Shown: in pieces, positions 19,506 to 28,921 of the stretch
How positions within the stretch are numbered: position 1 is the first letter of the stretch
Layout: every line of letters begins with the position of its first letter
NCBI GenBank assembly: GCA_040758475.1
Contig: JBFLVN010000008.1
Span: forward strand, 1 to 29,438
DNA from: JBFLVN01 sp040758475
GTDB lineage: Bacteria; JAGRBM01
DNA length: 29,438 bases
Direction of reading: 5' to 3'
The notes under the pieces: model-generated
Told to the model about the DNA's origin: nothing
Databases searched by the model: none
What the model saw: only the letters and a program-made list of their open reading frames with translations
Translations under genes and position numbers: made by a program

Positions 19506-21536
19506 TTATCCCCCCGCATTCTCCGCTTTGAACTTTTCGATCGCTTCGTTGGGGCCCACGAGGACAAGAACGTCCCTAGGGGCGAAGGGGCGGGCGGGGT
19601 CTGGCAGCTCGTTCCGGGCGGGGGAGTCGGCTGGGCGGACGGAGGCCACAACGACCCCGTAGCGGGCCCGCAGGTCCACCTCTCGCAGGGTTTTTCCGAT
19701 GAGAAACGGCGGGACGGTGAGTACGGCCATCTGCTGTCCGGGAGGGAGCTGGACCGTGCCGCGCGAGGCAGGGCCGCTTGCGGATTCTTCGGCGATGGTT
19801 CCCAGGTAATCCGTGCGAAGGACCTCCCGGTTGTAGAAATCGAGCAGGTAGCGGCGGGAGATGGTGCCCATGAGCCTCTGCGTTTCCTCCTCGACGACGG
19901 GAAGGCTGTCTGTTTCGGCTTTCAGGAAAAGGTCCATGCACTCGCTGAGGGATGCCTTCGGGCTCACCCGCGATCCGTTCGTCCGGACGAGGTCGACGGC
20001 GACGGCAAGGTCGTGAGCCCCCTGAACGCTCATAAGGTCTTTCAAATCGGGCAGGGGGATAACTCCGACGTACTTCCCGCTCCCATCGGCCACGAAAATC
20101 TCGCTTTCCTGGCAGTCGAGAAAAATTGTGAGGAGATCGCCGATCGGCGTCTGGGGCGGGACGGCCCGCACGTCCCGGCGCATGATGTCTTCGGCGCGGT
20201 AGGAGCGGAGGACGAGGTCTTCCCTCCGGTGGCGGGGGGCGATGCCGCGCTTGGCGAGGCGGATAGCCCAGATGGAGTCTCCCAGGATGATCCGGCAGAA
20301 GAGCGTCGAGACGGAGCAGGCCACCATGAGTGGAAGGATGATTTCGTAGTTTCCCGTGATCTCGAAGAGCATGAAGATGCTCGTGATCGGGGCATGGATG
20401 ACGCCTGCCAGGACCGCTCCCATGCCGACGAGGGCGTAAGCGCCCGCCGGCGCAGTGAATGTGGGAAAGAACGCGTGGGCAAAATTCCCAAAAATCGTGC
20501 CGAGGGCCGCTCCCAGGAAGAGGGACGGCGCGAAAGTCCCGCCGGAGCCAAGGGTGACGGAAGTGGCGAAAATCTTGGTGGGGATCAGTACAAGGAGCAG
20601 CCCAAGCGGCAAGGAGCCCGCAACGATCTGAGCGATGCTGAAAAAGCCGTGGCCGTAGACTTGGGGCGCGAAGAGAAGGCAGGCACCAAGGAGAAGCCCG
20701 CCAATGACCGGCCGCAGGTAGGGGTGGGCGCGGGAAGAATCGAAAAAGTTCTCCATCCATCCGACACTCGTTGTGAAAGCCAAGGAAACGAAACCGGCCA
20801 ATAGCCCGAGGCCCCCGTAGAGAGGGATTTCAAAGACGCTCTTAAGGACGTATCCCGTCGCTTCGAAAAAAGCTGGGTGCTCTCCGAAAAGGAGCTTCGA
20901 GACGGCAACGCCCGTGACGGATGCCATGACGATGGGGCCGAACGTGGGGGCCGCGAAATTTCCCAGGATGATTTCGAGGGCGAAGAACGCGCCGCCGATG
21001 GGCGCGTTGTAGATGGCGGCCAGGGCGGCGGCGCTTCCGCATCCGACGAGGCTGATGAGCGACTCGGGCGGCAATTTCAGGAGTTGACCGACCTTCGATC
21101 CCACGGCCGCGCCGATTTGGACGGCGGGTCCCTCGCTTCCGATCGATCCGCCCGTTCCAACGGTGATGCCAGCTGCCAGGGATTTAACAACAGCGACGCG
21201 GCCGCGGATTTTTCCGTGGTGGACGGATACCGCTTCCATTACTTCGGGGATTCCATGTCCCCGGGTTTCCTTGACCCAGGTGTAGATCATAGGCGCCACG
21301 ATGGCTGCGCCGATGGCGGGAAGGATAATCTTGTAATACCAGGGTGCATTTTGCAGTGCAGGAACCGGATCTTCCGCCGTCCCCAAGACGAGCTTCTGGA
21401 CCAGGGTGATGAGGTGGTGAAAGCCCAGCCCCACCAGTCCGGCCGCCGCCCCGACCAGCACGGCGGTGGCGAGGAGGCGGATGGGCGCGCGGGAGGCACG
21501 TTCGAGGTAGAGGCGGAGCCCCTGCTTGTCTTCCAT
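19506..21536 (-). CDS. ClC-family chloride channel or antiporter with CBS pair and TrkA-C-like tail
   Basis: The 676-residue protein has a ClC membrane core, then a CBS pair (about 440-560: AEDIMRRDVRAVPPQT and the second repeat near VSPKASLSECMD), then a C-terminal RCK/TrkA-C-like domain (IGKTLREVDLRARYGVVV). The core keeps GHGIPE (first Ser of GSGIP replaced by His95, counting from the GTG at 21539), GSEGP with the gating Glu136, and GGTFAPSLFLG. The residue aligned to the E. coli internal proton Glu203 is Ile190, with a Glu just before it at 189. This suggests channel-like or different proton coupling. The GTG at 21539 and the ATG at 21536 are adjacent possible starts; I chose the ATG. Confidence 0.9.
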   Translation of the reverse strand: MEDKQGLRLYLERASRAPIRLLATAVLVGAAAGLVGLGFHHLITLVQKLVLGTAEDPVPALQNAPWYYKIILPAIGAAIVAPMIYTWVKETRGHGIPEVMEAVSVHHGKIRGRVAVVKSLAAGITVGTGGSIGSEGPAVQIGAAVGSKVGQLLKLPPESLISLVGCGSAAALAAIYNAPIGGAFFALEIILGNFAAPTFGPIVMASVTGVAVSKLLFGEHPAFFEATGYVLKSVFEIPLYGGLGLLAGFVSLAFTTSVGWMENFFDSSRAHPYLRPVIGGLLLGACLLFAPQVYGHGFFSIAQIVAGSLPLGLLLVLIPTKIFATSVTLGSGGTFAPSLFLGAALGTIFGNFAHAFFPTFTAPAGAYALVGMGAVLAGVIHAPITSIFMLFEITGNYEIILPLMVACSVSTLFCRIILGDSIWAIRLAKRGIAPRHRREDLVLRSYRAEDIMRRDVRAVPPQTPIGDLLTIFLDCQESEIFVADGSGKYVGVIPLPDLKDLMSVQGAHDLAVAVDLVRTNGSRVSPKASLSECMDLFLKAETDSLPVVEEETQRLMGTISRRYLLDFYNREVLRTDYLGTIAEESASGPASRGTVQLPPGQQMAVLTVPPFLIGKTLREVDLRARYGVVVASVRPADSPARNELPDPARPFAPRDVLVLVGPNEAIEKFKAENAGG

Positions 21537-21539
21537 CAC

Positions 21540-21687
21540 CGCTATTTTCCAGGCGGGGAATCCCGCGACAGAAATTAGTTAGAGCAACAACTATCTCATT
21601 GCAAAGGACAGGGTGGCAGAGCCCGCGATACTTCCTCTTCCAAACAGTGTTTGGAGATGGGGCGAAGGACCGGTAGACTGCCGCCCC
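21540..21687. other. Divergent intergenic region between the ClC gene and the MacA-like operon
   Basis: This 148-base region must hold both promoters. Visible items are an inverted repeat GCGGG-GAAT-CCCGC close to the ClC start, an AT-richer middle (about 21570-21600), and near the MacA-like start a weak TTGGAG-N17-TAGACT pair with TAGACT at 21674-21679. No terminator or RNA gene is evident. Confidence 0.4.
21674..21679 (+). promoter_or_regulatory. Candidate -10 hexamer of the MacA-like operon
   Basis: TAGACT ends 8 bases before the ATG at 21688 and has a weak TTGGAG 17 bases upstream. No Shine-Dalgarno precedes the ATG, again fitting a leaderless or very short-leader mRNA. Confidence 0.4.
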
Positions 21688-22869
21688 ATGGGTGATCGCA
21701 CCTCCACGGCGGGCGCAAAAACCCGCTCCGAACCTTCCCGCGAAGAAGACCTGCGTGTTTTGGGCCTTGGCGGGGGCACTCCCGAGCCCTCCCGCAAACT
21801 CCCCCCGAGCCGCCGCAAATTCTGGATCGCCCTGACCGTGGCTGGCGTGCTCCTCTTGGGGGGGCTGGTCCGGCGGGCCTTAAGGCCTCCCCTCGTGGAG
21901 CTGGCGGCCGTTTCCATGCGGGAATTCGGGATGCCCCCCGCCCTCCTGACGGCGGCCGGATACGCCATCGCCAAGCGCCAGATCATCGTGAGCAGCAAGG
22001 CCCAGGGGAAAATCGTTCAGCTCCTGGCCGACGAGAACCAGCAGGTAAAGGAAGGACAAGTGATCGCCCGCCTGGACGATCAAGAGCAGCGTTCCAACCT
22101 CCGGCTCGCCAAGGCCGAACTCGATCAGGCCGAGATGGACCTGGCCCGCATGGCCCCCCTGGTGCAAGAGGTGGTGGCTTCCAAGGCGGACTGGGACCGG
22201 ACCCAGACGGCCTTCGAGGTCGCCAAGTCGCGCTTCGAACTCGCGCAAGTGGCTCTCGACAACACGGTGATCCGGGCCCCTTTCGACGGCACGATCATCC
22301 GTAAAATCCGGGACGTGGGCGAGTTTCTTACCATCGGTGTCACGGCGAGCGGCGATCCGGGAACGGCCGTCGTCACTCTGGCCGATCTCTCCGAGATGTC
22401 CGTCGAACTTGAAATCAACGAGACGGAAATCTCCAAAGTCCGCCTGAACGGTCCGGCCCTCGTGACGGCCGAAGCCCTTCCCGAGCGGCGGTACTTGGCG
22501 GACGTGAGCCACGTGGGGGCCATGGCCGACCGGCAAAAATCGATCGTGAAAGTGAAAGTTCGCCTGCGGAGCAGCGATGCCGATTTAAAGCCCGACATGA
22601 CGGCCAAAGTTTCTTTCCTCGAAAAAGAACCGGAAGGGAAAATCGAAGTCATCCGCTCCCTTCCGGAATCCTCCGTGGTCGAACGGGACGGGAAGAAAGC
22701 TGTTTTCACCGTCGAAGAGGGAAGGGCGGTTCTCAAAACCATCGAGGCCCGTCCCTCCGGAGATGGGCATTGGATTCTCAAGGACGGCCCGCCCGAGGGA
22801 ACCTTCGTCATCAAGGCTCCACCAACCGATCTGGAAAACGGCGATAAAGTCGCCACTGGCCGGGAATGA
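21688..22869 (+). CDS. MacA-like periplasmic adaptor of an ABC exporter
   Basis: I place the start at the ATG at 21688 (393 residues); an upstream in-frame GTG at 21613 would add 25 residues that do not look like a membrane-protein N-terminus. One membrane helix (about residues 44-64, WIALTVAGVLLLGGLV) anchors it. Next come lipoyl half-motifs (SSKAQGKIVQLLADENQQVKEG and VIRAPFDGTIIRKI) around an alpha-hairpin, then beta-barrel and membrane-proximal domains. It would bridge the downstream ABC transporter to an outer-membrane channel. It is the first of four tightly packed genes; the next start lies 7 bases after its stop. Confidence 0.88.
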   Translation: MGDRTSTAGAKTRSEPSREEDLRVLGLGGGTPEPSRKLPPSRRKFWIALTVAGVLLLGGLVRRALRPPLVELAAVSMREFGMPPALLTAAGYAIAKRQIIVSSKAQGKIVQLLADENQQVKEGQVIARLDDQEQRSNLRLAKAELDQAEMDLARMAPLVQEVVASKADWDRTQTAFEVAKSRFELAQVALDNTVIRAPFDGTIIRKIRDVGEFLTIGVTASGDPGTAVVTLADLSEMSVELEINETEISKVRLNGPALVTAEALPERRYLADVSHVGAMADRQKSIVKVKVRLRSSDADLKPDMTAKVSFLEKEPEGKIEVIRSLPESSVVERDGKKAVFTVEEGRAVLKTIEARPSGDGHWILKDGPPEGTFVIKAPPTDLENGDKVATGRE

Positions 22870-22876
22870 TGGAACT

Positions 22877-23574
<698 letters not shown>

Positions 23575-23578
<4 letters not shown>

Positions 23579-24744
23579 ACTGGCCCCGCTTCGTTCCGCT
23601 CGTCGCCCGGCAAATCCGCCGGAACCCGAGGCGGAGCCTGCTCACATTTCTAGGGCTCGCCGTTTCTTTCTTTTTGTTTACTTCCCTCAAGAGCCTTCTC
23701 TTTACGATGTCTGGCGTCGTGGACCGGGCCGGAAGCAACGTGACCCTCTTCATGCGTCCCCGCTACGGGACGCCCTTTTACCGGGCCGAAATTCCCCAAT
23801 CGTATTTGGGCCGTATCCGCTCCATCCCGGGAATTGCCGGTGCGACGCCCTATCTCTTCTTCATCGGGAAAGGCCGCCGCGAAGGGCAGGGGAGCCTCGT
23901 CCTGGGGGCCGAGGCCGATTCGATTCGCAAAGTGCGGATCATGAAGGGCGTGACGGAAGAGGAGTTCGAAGCCTTCCGGCGCGAGCGCACGGCGGCCATC
24001 GTCGGGCGGACCTTGATGGATGCCAACGACTGGCGCATCGGCCAGGAAGTCACGGTCCAGGGCATGGGGGAGGGGAAGAGCGTCCGTTTCTGGATTCGCG
24101 GGGACGCCGACGCCGGAACGGACAGCAATTTCTCCAACGTGGCGATCGTACATCTCCCTTATCTCCAGGAGGTGACGGGCGAGCAGGGACGCCTGACCTT
24201 TATCGTCCTCAAGGCGGAGAGCGCGGACCTGGCCCCGGCCATCGCGGGGTCGATAGATGATCTCTTCGCGAACTTCACCGTCCCGACGGAAACCATCAGC
24301 GAGAAATCGTTCCTGTCCACGGTTATCGGCGGTCTTGCGGACGCCCTCAAGGCCATTACGATCATTGGATACCTCACCCTTGCGGCGACGGTTCTCGTCG
24401 TCGCCAACACCGTGGCCATGAGCATTCGCGAGCGGACGACGGAGATCGGCATGCTTCGGACGCTTGGGTTTGGCAAAGACATGCTCCTCTGGCTCGTCCT
24501 CTCGGAAGCGGTTTTCCTCGCTGTCGTGGGGGCGGTGGCGGGCTCCGGATCGGCCTGGGGTATGTTCGAAGCGAAGCTCATCCATTTCCCCAAAGACCTG
24601 GGCGGGCTCGAACTTAGGAGCAACCTGGGGCTTCTCCTCGAATCCATCCTCCTTTCGATTCCCGTGGGCCTTCTGGCGGGCCTCCAGCCGGCGTGGCACG
24701 CCTCGCGCCTTCCCATCACGGAGGCGCTCCGGCACGCGGACTAA
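23575..24744 (+). CDS. MacB/FtsX-fold ABC transporter permease 1
   Basis: The GTG start overlaps the ATPase stop (GTGA), showing translational coupling. The 389-residue protein has one N-terminal membrane helix (about 20-43), a large periplasmic domain (about 50-255) and three C-terminal helices containing the FtsX signature (ANTVAMSIRERTTEIGMLRTLGFGK). This is the mechanotransmission topology of MacB and LolC/E, where ATP hydrolysis in the cytoplasm moves the periplasmic domain without carrying substrate through the membrane. The second permease starts 6 bases downstream, so the pair may form a heterodimer. Confidence 0.92.
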
Positions 24745-24750
24745 CAGACC

Positions 24751-25908
24751 ATGGCCATCCCCTTTAGCTATTCCTGGCGGAATTTGACGGCCCGAAAGTC
24801 GAGCACGCTGATGACGACCGGCGGGATTGCGCTTGCCGTCATGGCCTTCGTCGTCATCTCGGCGACGGGCCAGAGCATGAAGCGGACGGCGGCCGTCACG
24901 GGCAATCCCCTGAACGTCGTCGTCCTCTCCCGCGGCGGGGCGAGCGCCGAGGCGTCCAAAGTTCCGTGGGAGACGTTGCGGACGATCCAATACCTTCCCG
25001 AAGTGGCCCGTGGCCCCGACGGGGAGGCCCAGGCCAGCATCGAAAGCGTTCTCGTCCGCGCGATCCAGCCGCCGGCCGCGCCCTTGGGCGATCTCTCTCA
25101 AGGAAGGTACACGACGATCCGGGGCGTGACGCCCCGGGTTTTTTCCGTCCAGCCAGAAGTAAAGATCGTCGAGGGGCGCCTTCCTTCCGCTCCGGGGGAA
25201 ATCCTGATCGGACAGCTTCTGCCCTCGAAATTGAAGGGGGCCGGCATCGGGGCGGAACTCCGCTTCGGCCGCCAAAAGCACGTGGTGGTGGGAATATTCG
25301 ACGCGGGCGGGCGGATTTTCGACGGTGAAATCTGGATGGGCTTGGAAGACCTTTTAAGCGAGATGCTGCTCAACGAACCCTCCATCGCGGTCCTCCGGCT
25401 CCGGGAAGGCACGGATGCGGTGGCGTTCGCCAAATCCCTGGAGGATTCCAAGCGCTTTACGGTCGATGCCCAGGCCGAGACGGATTATTACGCCGAAGCC
25501 TCCCGGGCGTCGGTCGCCTTCGTGATTTTGGGGAACATCATCGGCCTCATCATGGGATTGGGGGCGATTTTCGCCGGGATGAACACCATGTACGCGGCCA
25601 TGAGCCGCCGCATCCGCGAGATTGGGACGCTCCGGGCCCTTGGCTTTGGGCGTTGGGTCATTGCCCGCTCGTTCTTGATCGAAAGCCTTCTGATCGCGAG
25701 CCTGGGAGGGATCGCCGGTTCGCTCGTGGCCCTGGCCTTTGACGGCGTGGGGCTCAATTTCTTTCAACTCGCTTTCCGGTTGGACGTGGGGGCGCCGAGC
25801 CTTATTCGAGGCGCGGTGCTCGCCTCGCTCATCGGCCTCTTTGGAGGCCTTCTTCCCGCCCGGGCGGCTTCGCGCCTGGCCATCGTGGAAGCGCTAAGGC
25901 ACGTGTAA
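24751..25908 (+). CDS. MacB/FtsX-fold ABC transporter permease 2
   Basis: The 385-residue permease has the same topology as its neighbour: an N-terminal helix (about 17-38), a periplasmic domain and three C-terminal helices with the FtsX signature NTMYAAMSRRIREIGTLRALGFGR. The sequences differ clearly, which suggests ancient duplication and a heterodimeric exporter rather than the homodimer of MacB. It ends the operon. I see no T-rich terminator within 100 bases. Confidence 0.92.
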   Translation: MAIPFSYSWRNLTARKSSTLMTTGGIALAVMAFVVISATGQSMKRTAAVTGNPLNVVVLSRGGASAEASKVPWETLRTIQYLPEVARGPDGEAQASIESVLVRAIQPPAAPLGDLSQGRYTTIRGVTPRVFSVQPEVKIVEGRLPSAPGEILIGQLLPSKLKGAGIGAELRFGRQKHVVVGIFDAGGRIFDGEIWMGLEDLLSEMLLNEPSIAVLRLREGTDAVAFAKSLEDSKRFTVDAQAETDYYAEASRASVAFVILGNIIGLIMGLGAIFAGMNTMYAAMSRRIREIGTLRALGFGRWVIARSFLIESLLIASLGGIAGSLVALAFDGVGLNFFQLAFRLDVGAPSLIRGAVLASLIGLFGGLLPARAASRLAIVEALRHV

Positions 25909-25983
25909 TTAATTGGGAATCGCTTGGGCGCTTTCTGGTGTGAAGAGAAGTAAACGCTGCTCACTTCTGGGGCGGCTTGGATG

Positions 25984-26001
25984 TTTCAAATTAACTTGAA
26001 A
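25984..26001. promoter_or_regulatory. Near-perfect 18-bp palindrome upstream of the ferredoxin gene
   Basis: TTTCAAATTAACTTGAAA is symmetric at 16 of 18 positions (TTTCAA-n-TTAA-n-TTGAAA). It lies in an AT-rich patch 103 bases before the ferredoxin ATG, typical of a dimeric-regulator operator. The regulator is unknown. Confidence 0.5.
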
Positions 26002-26026
26002 TTTCCGGGGGTTGTCCCCATGAAAT
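26001..26026 (+). promoter_or_regulatory. Imperfect hairpin before the ferredoxin gene
   Basis: ATTTC (26001-26005) pairs with GAAAT (26022-26026), and GGGG with CCCC inside, around a short loop. It abuts the palindrome at 25984-26001. It could be a leader structure, or a weak terminator for the ABC operon, though no T-run follows. Confidence 0.3.
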
Positions 26027-26104
26027 TGCCGGGCAGGGGCATCCCCACGGGCGAAAAGGGGCGAAATTATGGTAGGATTAAGAGCGCTGGAGATATCAAA
26101 CCAA

Positions 26105-26329
26105 ATGCCCCACCACATCGGCGACGAGTGCATCAGTTGTGGTTCCTGCGAATTAGAGTGTTCCTTCAACGCCATCCACCCCGGGCCGCATCACATGATG
26201 ATCGACCCCGCTCGTTGCCGTGATTGCGGCGCGTGCGCCGATGCCTGCCCCGTAGGGGCCATTACGGCGCCAGCGGCTTGCACGGAATCCGCTGTTTTGC
26301 CGCGGAAGACTGTTTACTCCCTGCACTAA
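26105..26329 (+). CDS. Bacterial-type 2x[4Fe-4S] ferredoxin
   Basis: This 74-residue protein is a small electron carrier. Two cluster motifs are intact: C9-x2-C12-x2-C15-x3-C19 and C38-x2-C41-x2-C44-x3-C48-Pro. I use the ATG at 26105 because homologues start with a short segment before IGDECISCG; the in-frame ATG at 26069 would add 12 residues. Oddities are Ser20 in place of the usual Pro after the fourth Cys of motif 1, a His/Met-rich link (HPGPHHMM) between the motifs, and an extra Cys59 in the tail. It is monocistronic and converges on htrA. It is a possible electron donor for the activase system elsewhere in the window, by inference only. Confidence 0.92.
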   Translation: MPHHIGDECISCGSCELECSFNAIHPGPHHMMIDPARCRDCGACADACPVGAITAPAACTESAVLPRKTVYSLH

Positions 26330-26358
26330 GTCCTTCCCGCTTTTTCTTGGCGATTTCT

Positions 26359-27846
26359 CTACGGCTTTAAGACCGCGAAAAAGTACTGGTCTCCCCGCAC
26401 GAAGCGGATGACGACCTGCCCGTTCTTGGCGAGCCGGATGACTTGTTCCAGGTCCCGGGCGCTCGAAAGCCCCCGGCGGTTGGCTTCCACGATCACGTCC
26501 CCCGGTTCGAGGCCGGCCCGGTCGGCCGGCCCGCCTCGCTGGATTTCCGTGACGAAGGCCCCGCGCTTCACCGCGACTCGCTGCTCCCGGGCCATCTGGG
26601 GCGTGAGCGTTTGAGCCCGCAAGCCGTATTTTTCCAGGGGATTGTCTTGCTCCCCCTTCCATTCGGGATTCTGCTCTCCCTCCGCCTGCGCCACTTCCTC
26701 GCCTTCCTGTTGGGCGATGACGGGGTCGAGGGTTTTGCGCTTTCCATCCCGCAGGACGGAGATTTTCACCTTGGTCCCCACGGGGGTGTCCGCCACGAGA
26801 CGCGGCAGGTCGTTCACCGATCTAATGGGCTTGCCGTCGTAATCGACGATCACGTCCTGGGGTTCGAAGCCCGCCTTCTGGGCGGGGCTGTCCTCGAAAA
26901 CCTGGGAGACGATGACGCCTTTCGTATCGGGGAGGCCCAGGGACTCGGCTAGTTCGGGAGTGAGCTGCTGGATGCCCACGCCGAGCCAGCCGCGGATCAC
27001 GCTTCCGGACTTCTTGAGCTGGTCGAGGATTTTCCTCGCGGGGTTCGAGGGGATGGCAAAGCCGATCCCTTGCCCCCGGGCGCTGATGGCCGTGTTGATC
27101 CCAATGACTTCGCCCTTCGTGTTGAAGAGCGGGCCGCCCGAGTTGCCAGGATTGATCGAGGCGTCCGTCTGGATGAAGTCATCGTAGGGCCCGGCCCCGA
27201 TGATCCGCCCCTTGGCCGAAATGATGCCGACCGTGACGGTCTCGGTGAGGCCGAAAGGATTTCCGATCGCCATGGCCCAATCGCCCACGCGGGCGGCTTC
27301 TGAGTCGCCCCAATTTGCCGCTTCGAGTTTCCCTTTGGGCTCGATTTTCACGAGGGCCAGGTCCATTTTGGGGTCCGAACCGATGACCTTTCCGTCGTAT
27401 TCGGTTTCATCCAGAAGGACGACCTTGATGGTGGTGGCTCCGGCGACGACGTGGTGGTTCGTGGCGATGTAACCGTCGGGCGAGATAATGACGCCCGATC
27501 CCTGGCCCTGGCGTTCCTGGGGCGGCTGCATGCCGAAATCCCCGAAGAAGTGGCGGAAGATGTCGGGGATGTTGGGATCGTTCGGATCGATGGGTTGGCC
27601 GTTGAAAAAGAGCTGCCCGCCCGTTCCGGGGATTTTCTGGGAAATCCGGATGTTGACGACCGTCTTCCTCAGGGACTCGGCGAGGTCCGCGAAATTGACC
27701 ATGCCGGCCGCTTCCATGGCAGCCGCCGCGTCGCGCTTTCGGCCCTGGGCCGCGGCGGGCACCGCGCTCGTGGTCCAGATGGAGAGAAAGGCGATGGCCG
27801 TGCCGAGGGCGGCAAGGCGCTGGCGAAGGGGGCGGGGGGTGTTCAT
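26359..27846 (-). CDS. htrA: Periplasmic HtrA/Deg serine protease with two PDZ domains
   Basis: The 495-residue protein begins at the ATG at 27846, with GGAGG 9 bases upstream; the frame is open far upstream, but that part is antisense to the next gene. A signal peptide (residues 1-33, cleaved after PAAA) sends it to the periplasm. The catalytic triad is H132 (TNHHVV), D162 (MDLALV) and S236 (GNSGGPL). PDZ1 follows (GWLGVGIQQLTPELAESLGL) and PDZ2 is at the C-terminus (GGPADRAGLEPGDVIVEANR). A charged linker of about 40 residues rich in Glu and Gln separates the PDZ domains. It degrades or refolds misfolded envelope proteins. It is divergent from the gene at 28006. Confidence 0.96.
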   Translation of the reverse strand: MNTPRPLRQRLAALGTAIAFLSIWTTSAVPAAAQGRKRDAAAAMEAAGMVNFADLAESLRKTVVNIRISQKIPGTGGQLFFNGQPIDPNDPNIPDIFRHFFGDFGMQPPQERQGQGSGVIISPDGYIATNHHVVAGATTIKVVLLDETEYDGKVIGSDPKMDLALVKIEPKGKLEAANWGDSEAARVGDWAMAIGNPFGLTETVTVGIISAKGRIIGAGPYDDFIQTDASINPGNSGGPLFNTKGEVIGINTAISARGQGIGFAIPSNPARKILDQLKKSGSVIRGWLGVGIQQLTPELAESLGLPDTKGVIVSQVFEDSPAQKAGFEPQDVIVDYDGKPIRSVNDLPRLVADTPVGTKVKISVLRDGKRKTLDPVIAQQEGEEVAQAEGEQNPEWKGEQDNPLEKYGLRAQTLTPQMAREQRVAVKRGAFVTEIQRGGPADRAGLEPGDVIVEANRRGLSSARDLEQVIRLAKNGQVVIRFVRGDQYFFAVLKP

Positions 27847-28005
27847 GGAGAAGTACCTCCGAAACGCTGGGCATTTTTGTAGGCCCCGCCTCTGAATGCC
27901 AGATGAAGAAAAAATGAAAAAAAGATTAAACTGCCCGCGGCTTGCGCGTGGGGGGAGACTTGGGATACGGAGGGCTCTCTCCGTGCTTTCCGGGAGGCTG
28001 CCAAT
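27847..28005. other. Divergent promoter region between htrA and the FGE-like gene
   Basis: This 159-base gap holds an A/T-rich block (27900-27932, long A runs) that could carry the htrA promoter on the minus strand, and a GC-rich half toward the FGE-like gene. No hexamer pair is convincing. Shine-Dalgarno sites for both genes lie at its edges. Confidence 0.35.
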
Positions 28006-28914
28006 TTGAAGAGGCTTGCCAAAGGGCTCCTCACGCTGGCGTGCGTAACTTTCGGGGGTGCCTCGCCAGCGTTCTCCCAGGCCGCTCTTCCCCCCGCCGC
28101 TGTTGGGGAGGTTCCACCCCCTCTTTCGATTCCCTGGAGACCGGTCCAGGAAATCCTCGAAGGGATGGTTCGCGTCCCGGGAGGGCCTTTCCTTCGCGGG
28201 GCTTCCGGCGGGAAGACCGACGAGCAACCGGCCCGCAAAGCTTCCTTGGGCGCCTACTACATCGACCGGACGGAAGTTTCCGCCGCCAAATACCAGGAGT
28301 GTTCTGACCTGGGGGCCTGCACCCCCGCCCGGATCTATCCAGAGGAGAGCGGGCCCGATTCCCCCGTGACGGGGGTGAGCTGGTTCCAGGCGCGGGATTA
28401 CTGCCTTTGGCGCGGCAAGCGCCTTCCTACCGAAGCCGAATGGGAAAAGGCGGCGCGGGGGGATACGGGCTGGCGCTTCCCTTGGGGGGACCTTTTCGAT
28501 CCCAAACGCGCGAATGGCGCCGACACGGCCGACGACGGTACGCTTGGCGGGACCGATGGCTTTGCGGCCTTGGCGCCTGTCGAGTCGTTTCCAGACGGGG
28601 CGAGCCCCTACGGGATTCTCCAAATGGCGGGCAATGTTTCCGAATGGGTGCTCGATTGGTACGATCCGGAATACTACCGCCGCGGTCCCATCAAGAATCC
28701 CCGGGGGCCTTCCACCGGCACCCAGAAAGTCGTCCGTGGCGGTTCCTGGAACGACGTCCAGCGCGCCGAAACGGGGGACTTGCGCGCCACTTCCCGGACG
28801 CCTCTCGATTTCAACGCAGCGCGGGCCTTTATCGGTTTCCGCTGCGCCTGGGTGGCCGAAGAAGACCTCACCCACGTGGGTGATCCCGAGCTGCCAAAGA
28901 AATCTTCCCGGTAG
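28006..28914 (+). CDS. Secreted formylglycine-generating-enzyme-like (SUMF1) protein, probably non-catalytic
   Basis: The start is a TTG at 28006 with GGGAGG 8 bases upstream. The 302-residue protein has a signal peptide (MKRLAKGLLTLACVTFG... cleaved near SPAFSQA). The rest is an FGE-sulfatase/SUMF1 domain: GGPFLRGASGGK, YYIDRTEVSAAKYQ, PVTGVSWFQARDYCLWRGKRLPTEAEWEKAARG, GNVSEWVLDWY and GFRCAW. Genuine aerobic FGEs carry a copper-binding Cys pair after the RGGS motif. Here RGGSWNDVQRAETGDLRATS lacks both, so it is unlikely to make formylglycine. It may bind ligands or serve as an envelope factor. It converges on a receiver-domain gene 7 bases away. Confidence 0.88.
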   Translation: MKRLAKGLLTLACVTFGGASPAFSQAALPPAAVGEVPPPLSIPWRPVQEILEGMVRVPGGPFLRGASGGKTDEQPARKASLGAYYIDRTEVSAAKYQECSDLGACTPARIYPEESGPDSPVTGVSWFQARDYCLWRGKRLPTEAEWEKAARGDTGWRFPWGDLFDPKRANGADTADDGTLGGTDGFAALAPVESFPDGASPYGILQMAGNVSEWVLDWYDPEYYRRGPIKNPRGPSTGTQKVVRGGSWNDVQRAETGDLRATSRTPLDFNAARAFIGFRCAWVAEEDLTHVGDPELPKKSSR

Positions 28915-28921
28915 AGCTTTC

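Noticed and set aside
23650..25281. 543-codon minus-strand ORF
   Set aside because: It is an antisense shadow across two permease genes, with Arg/Gly/Asp-biased composition.
27849..28875. Long minus-strand extension of the htrA reading frame (838 codons in total)
   Set aside because: It is antisense to the FGE-like gene, has no protease-like sequence, and the ATG at 27846 has a GGAGG site and a signal peptide.
28006..28914. Genuine formylglycine-generating enzyme
   Set aside because: The copper-binding Cys pair expected after the RGGS motif is absent.
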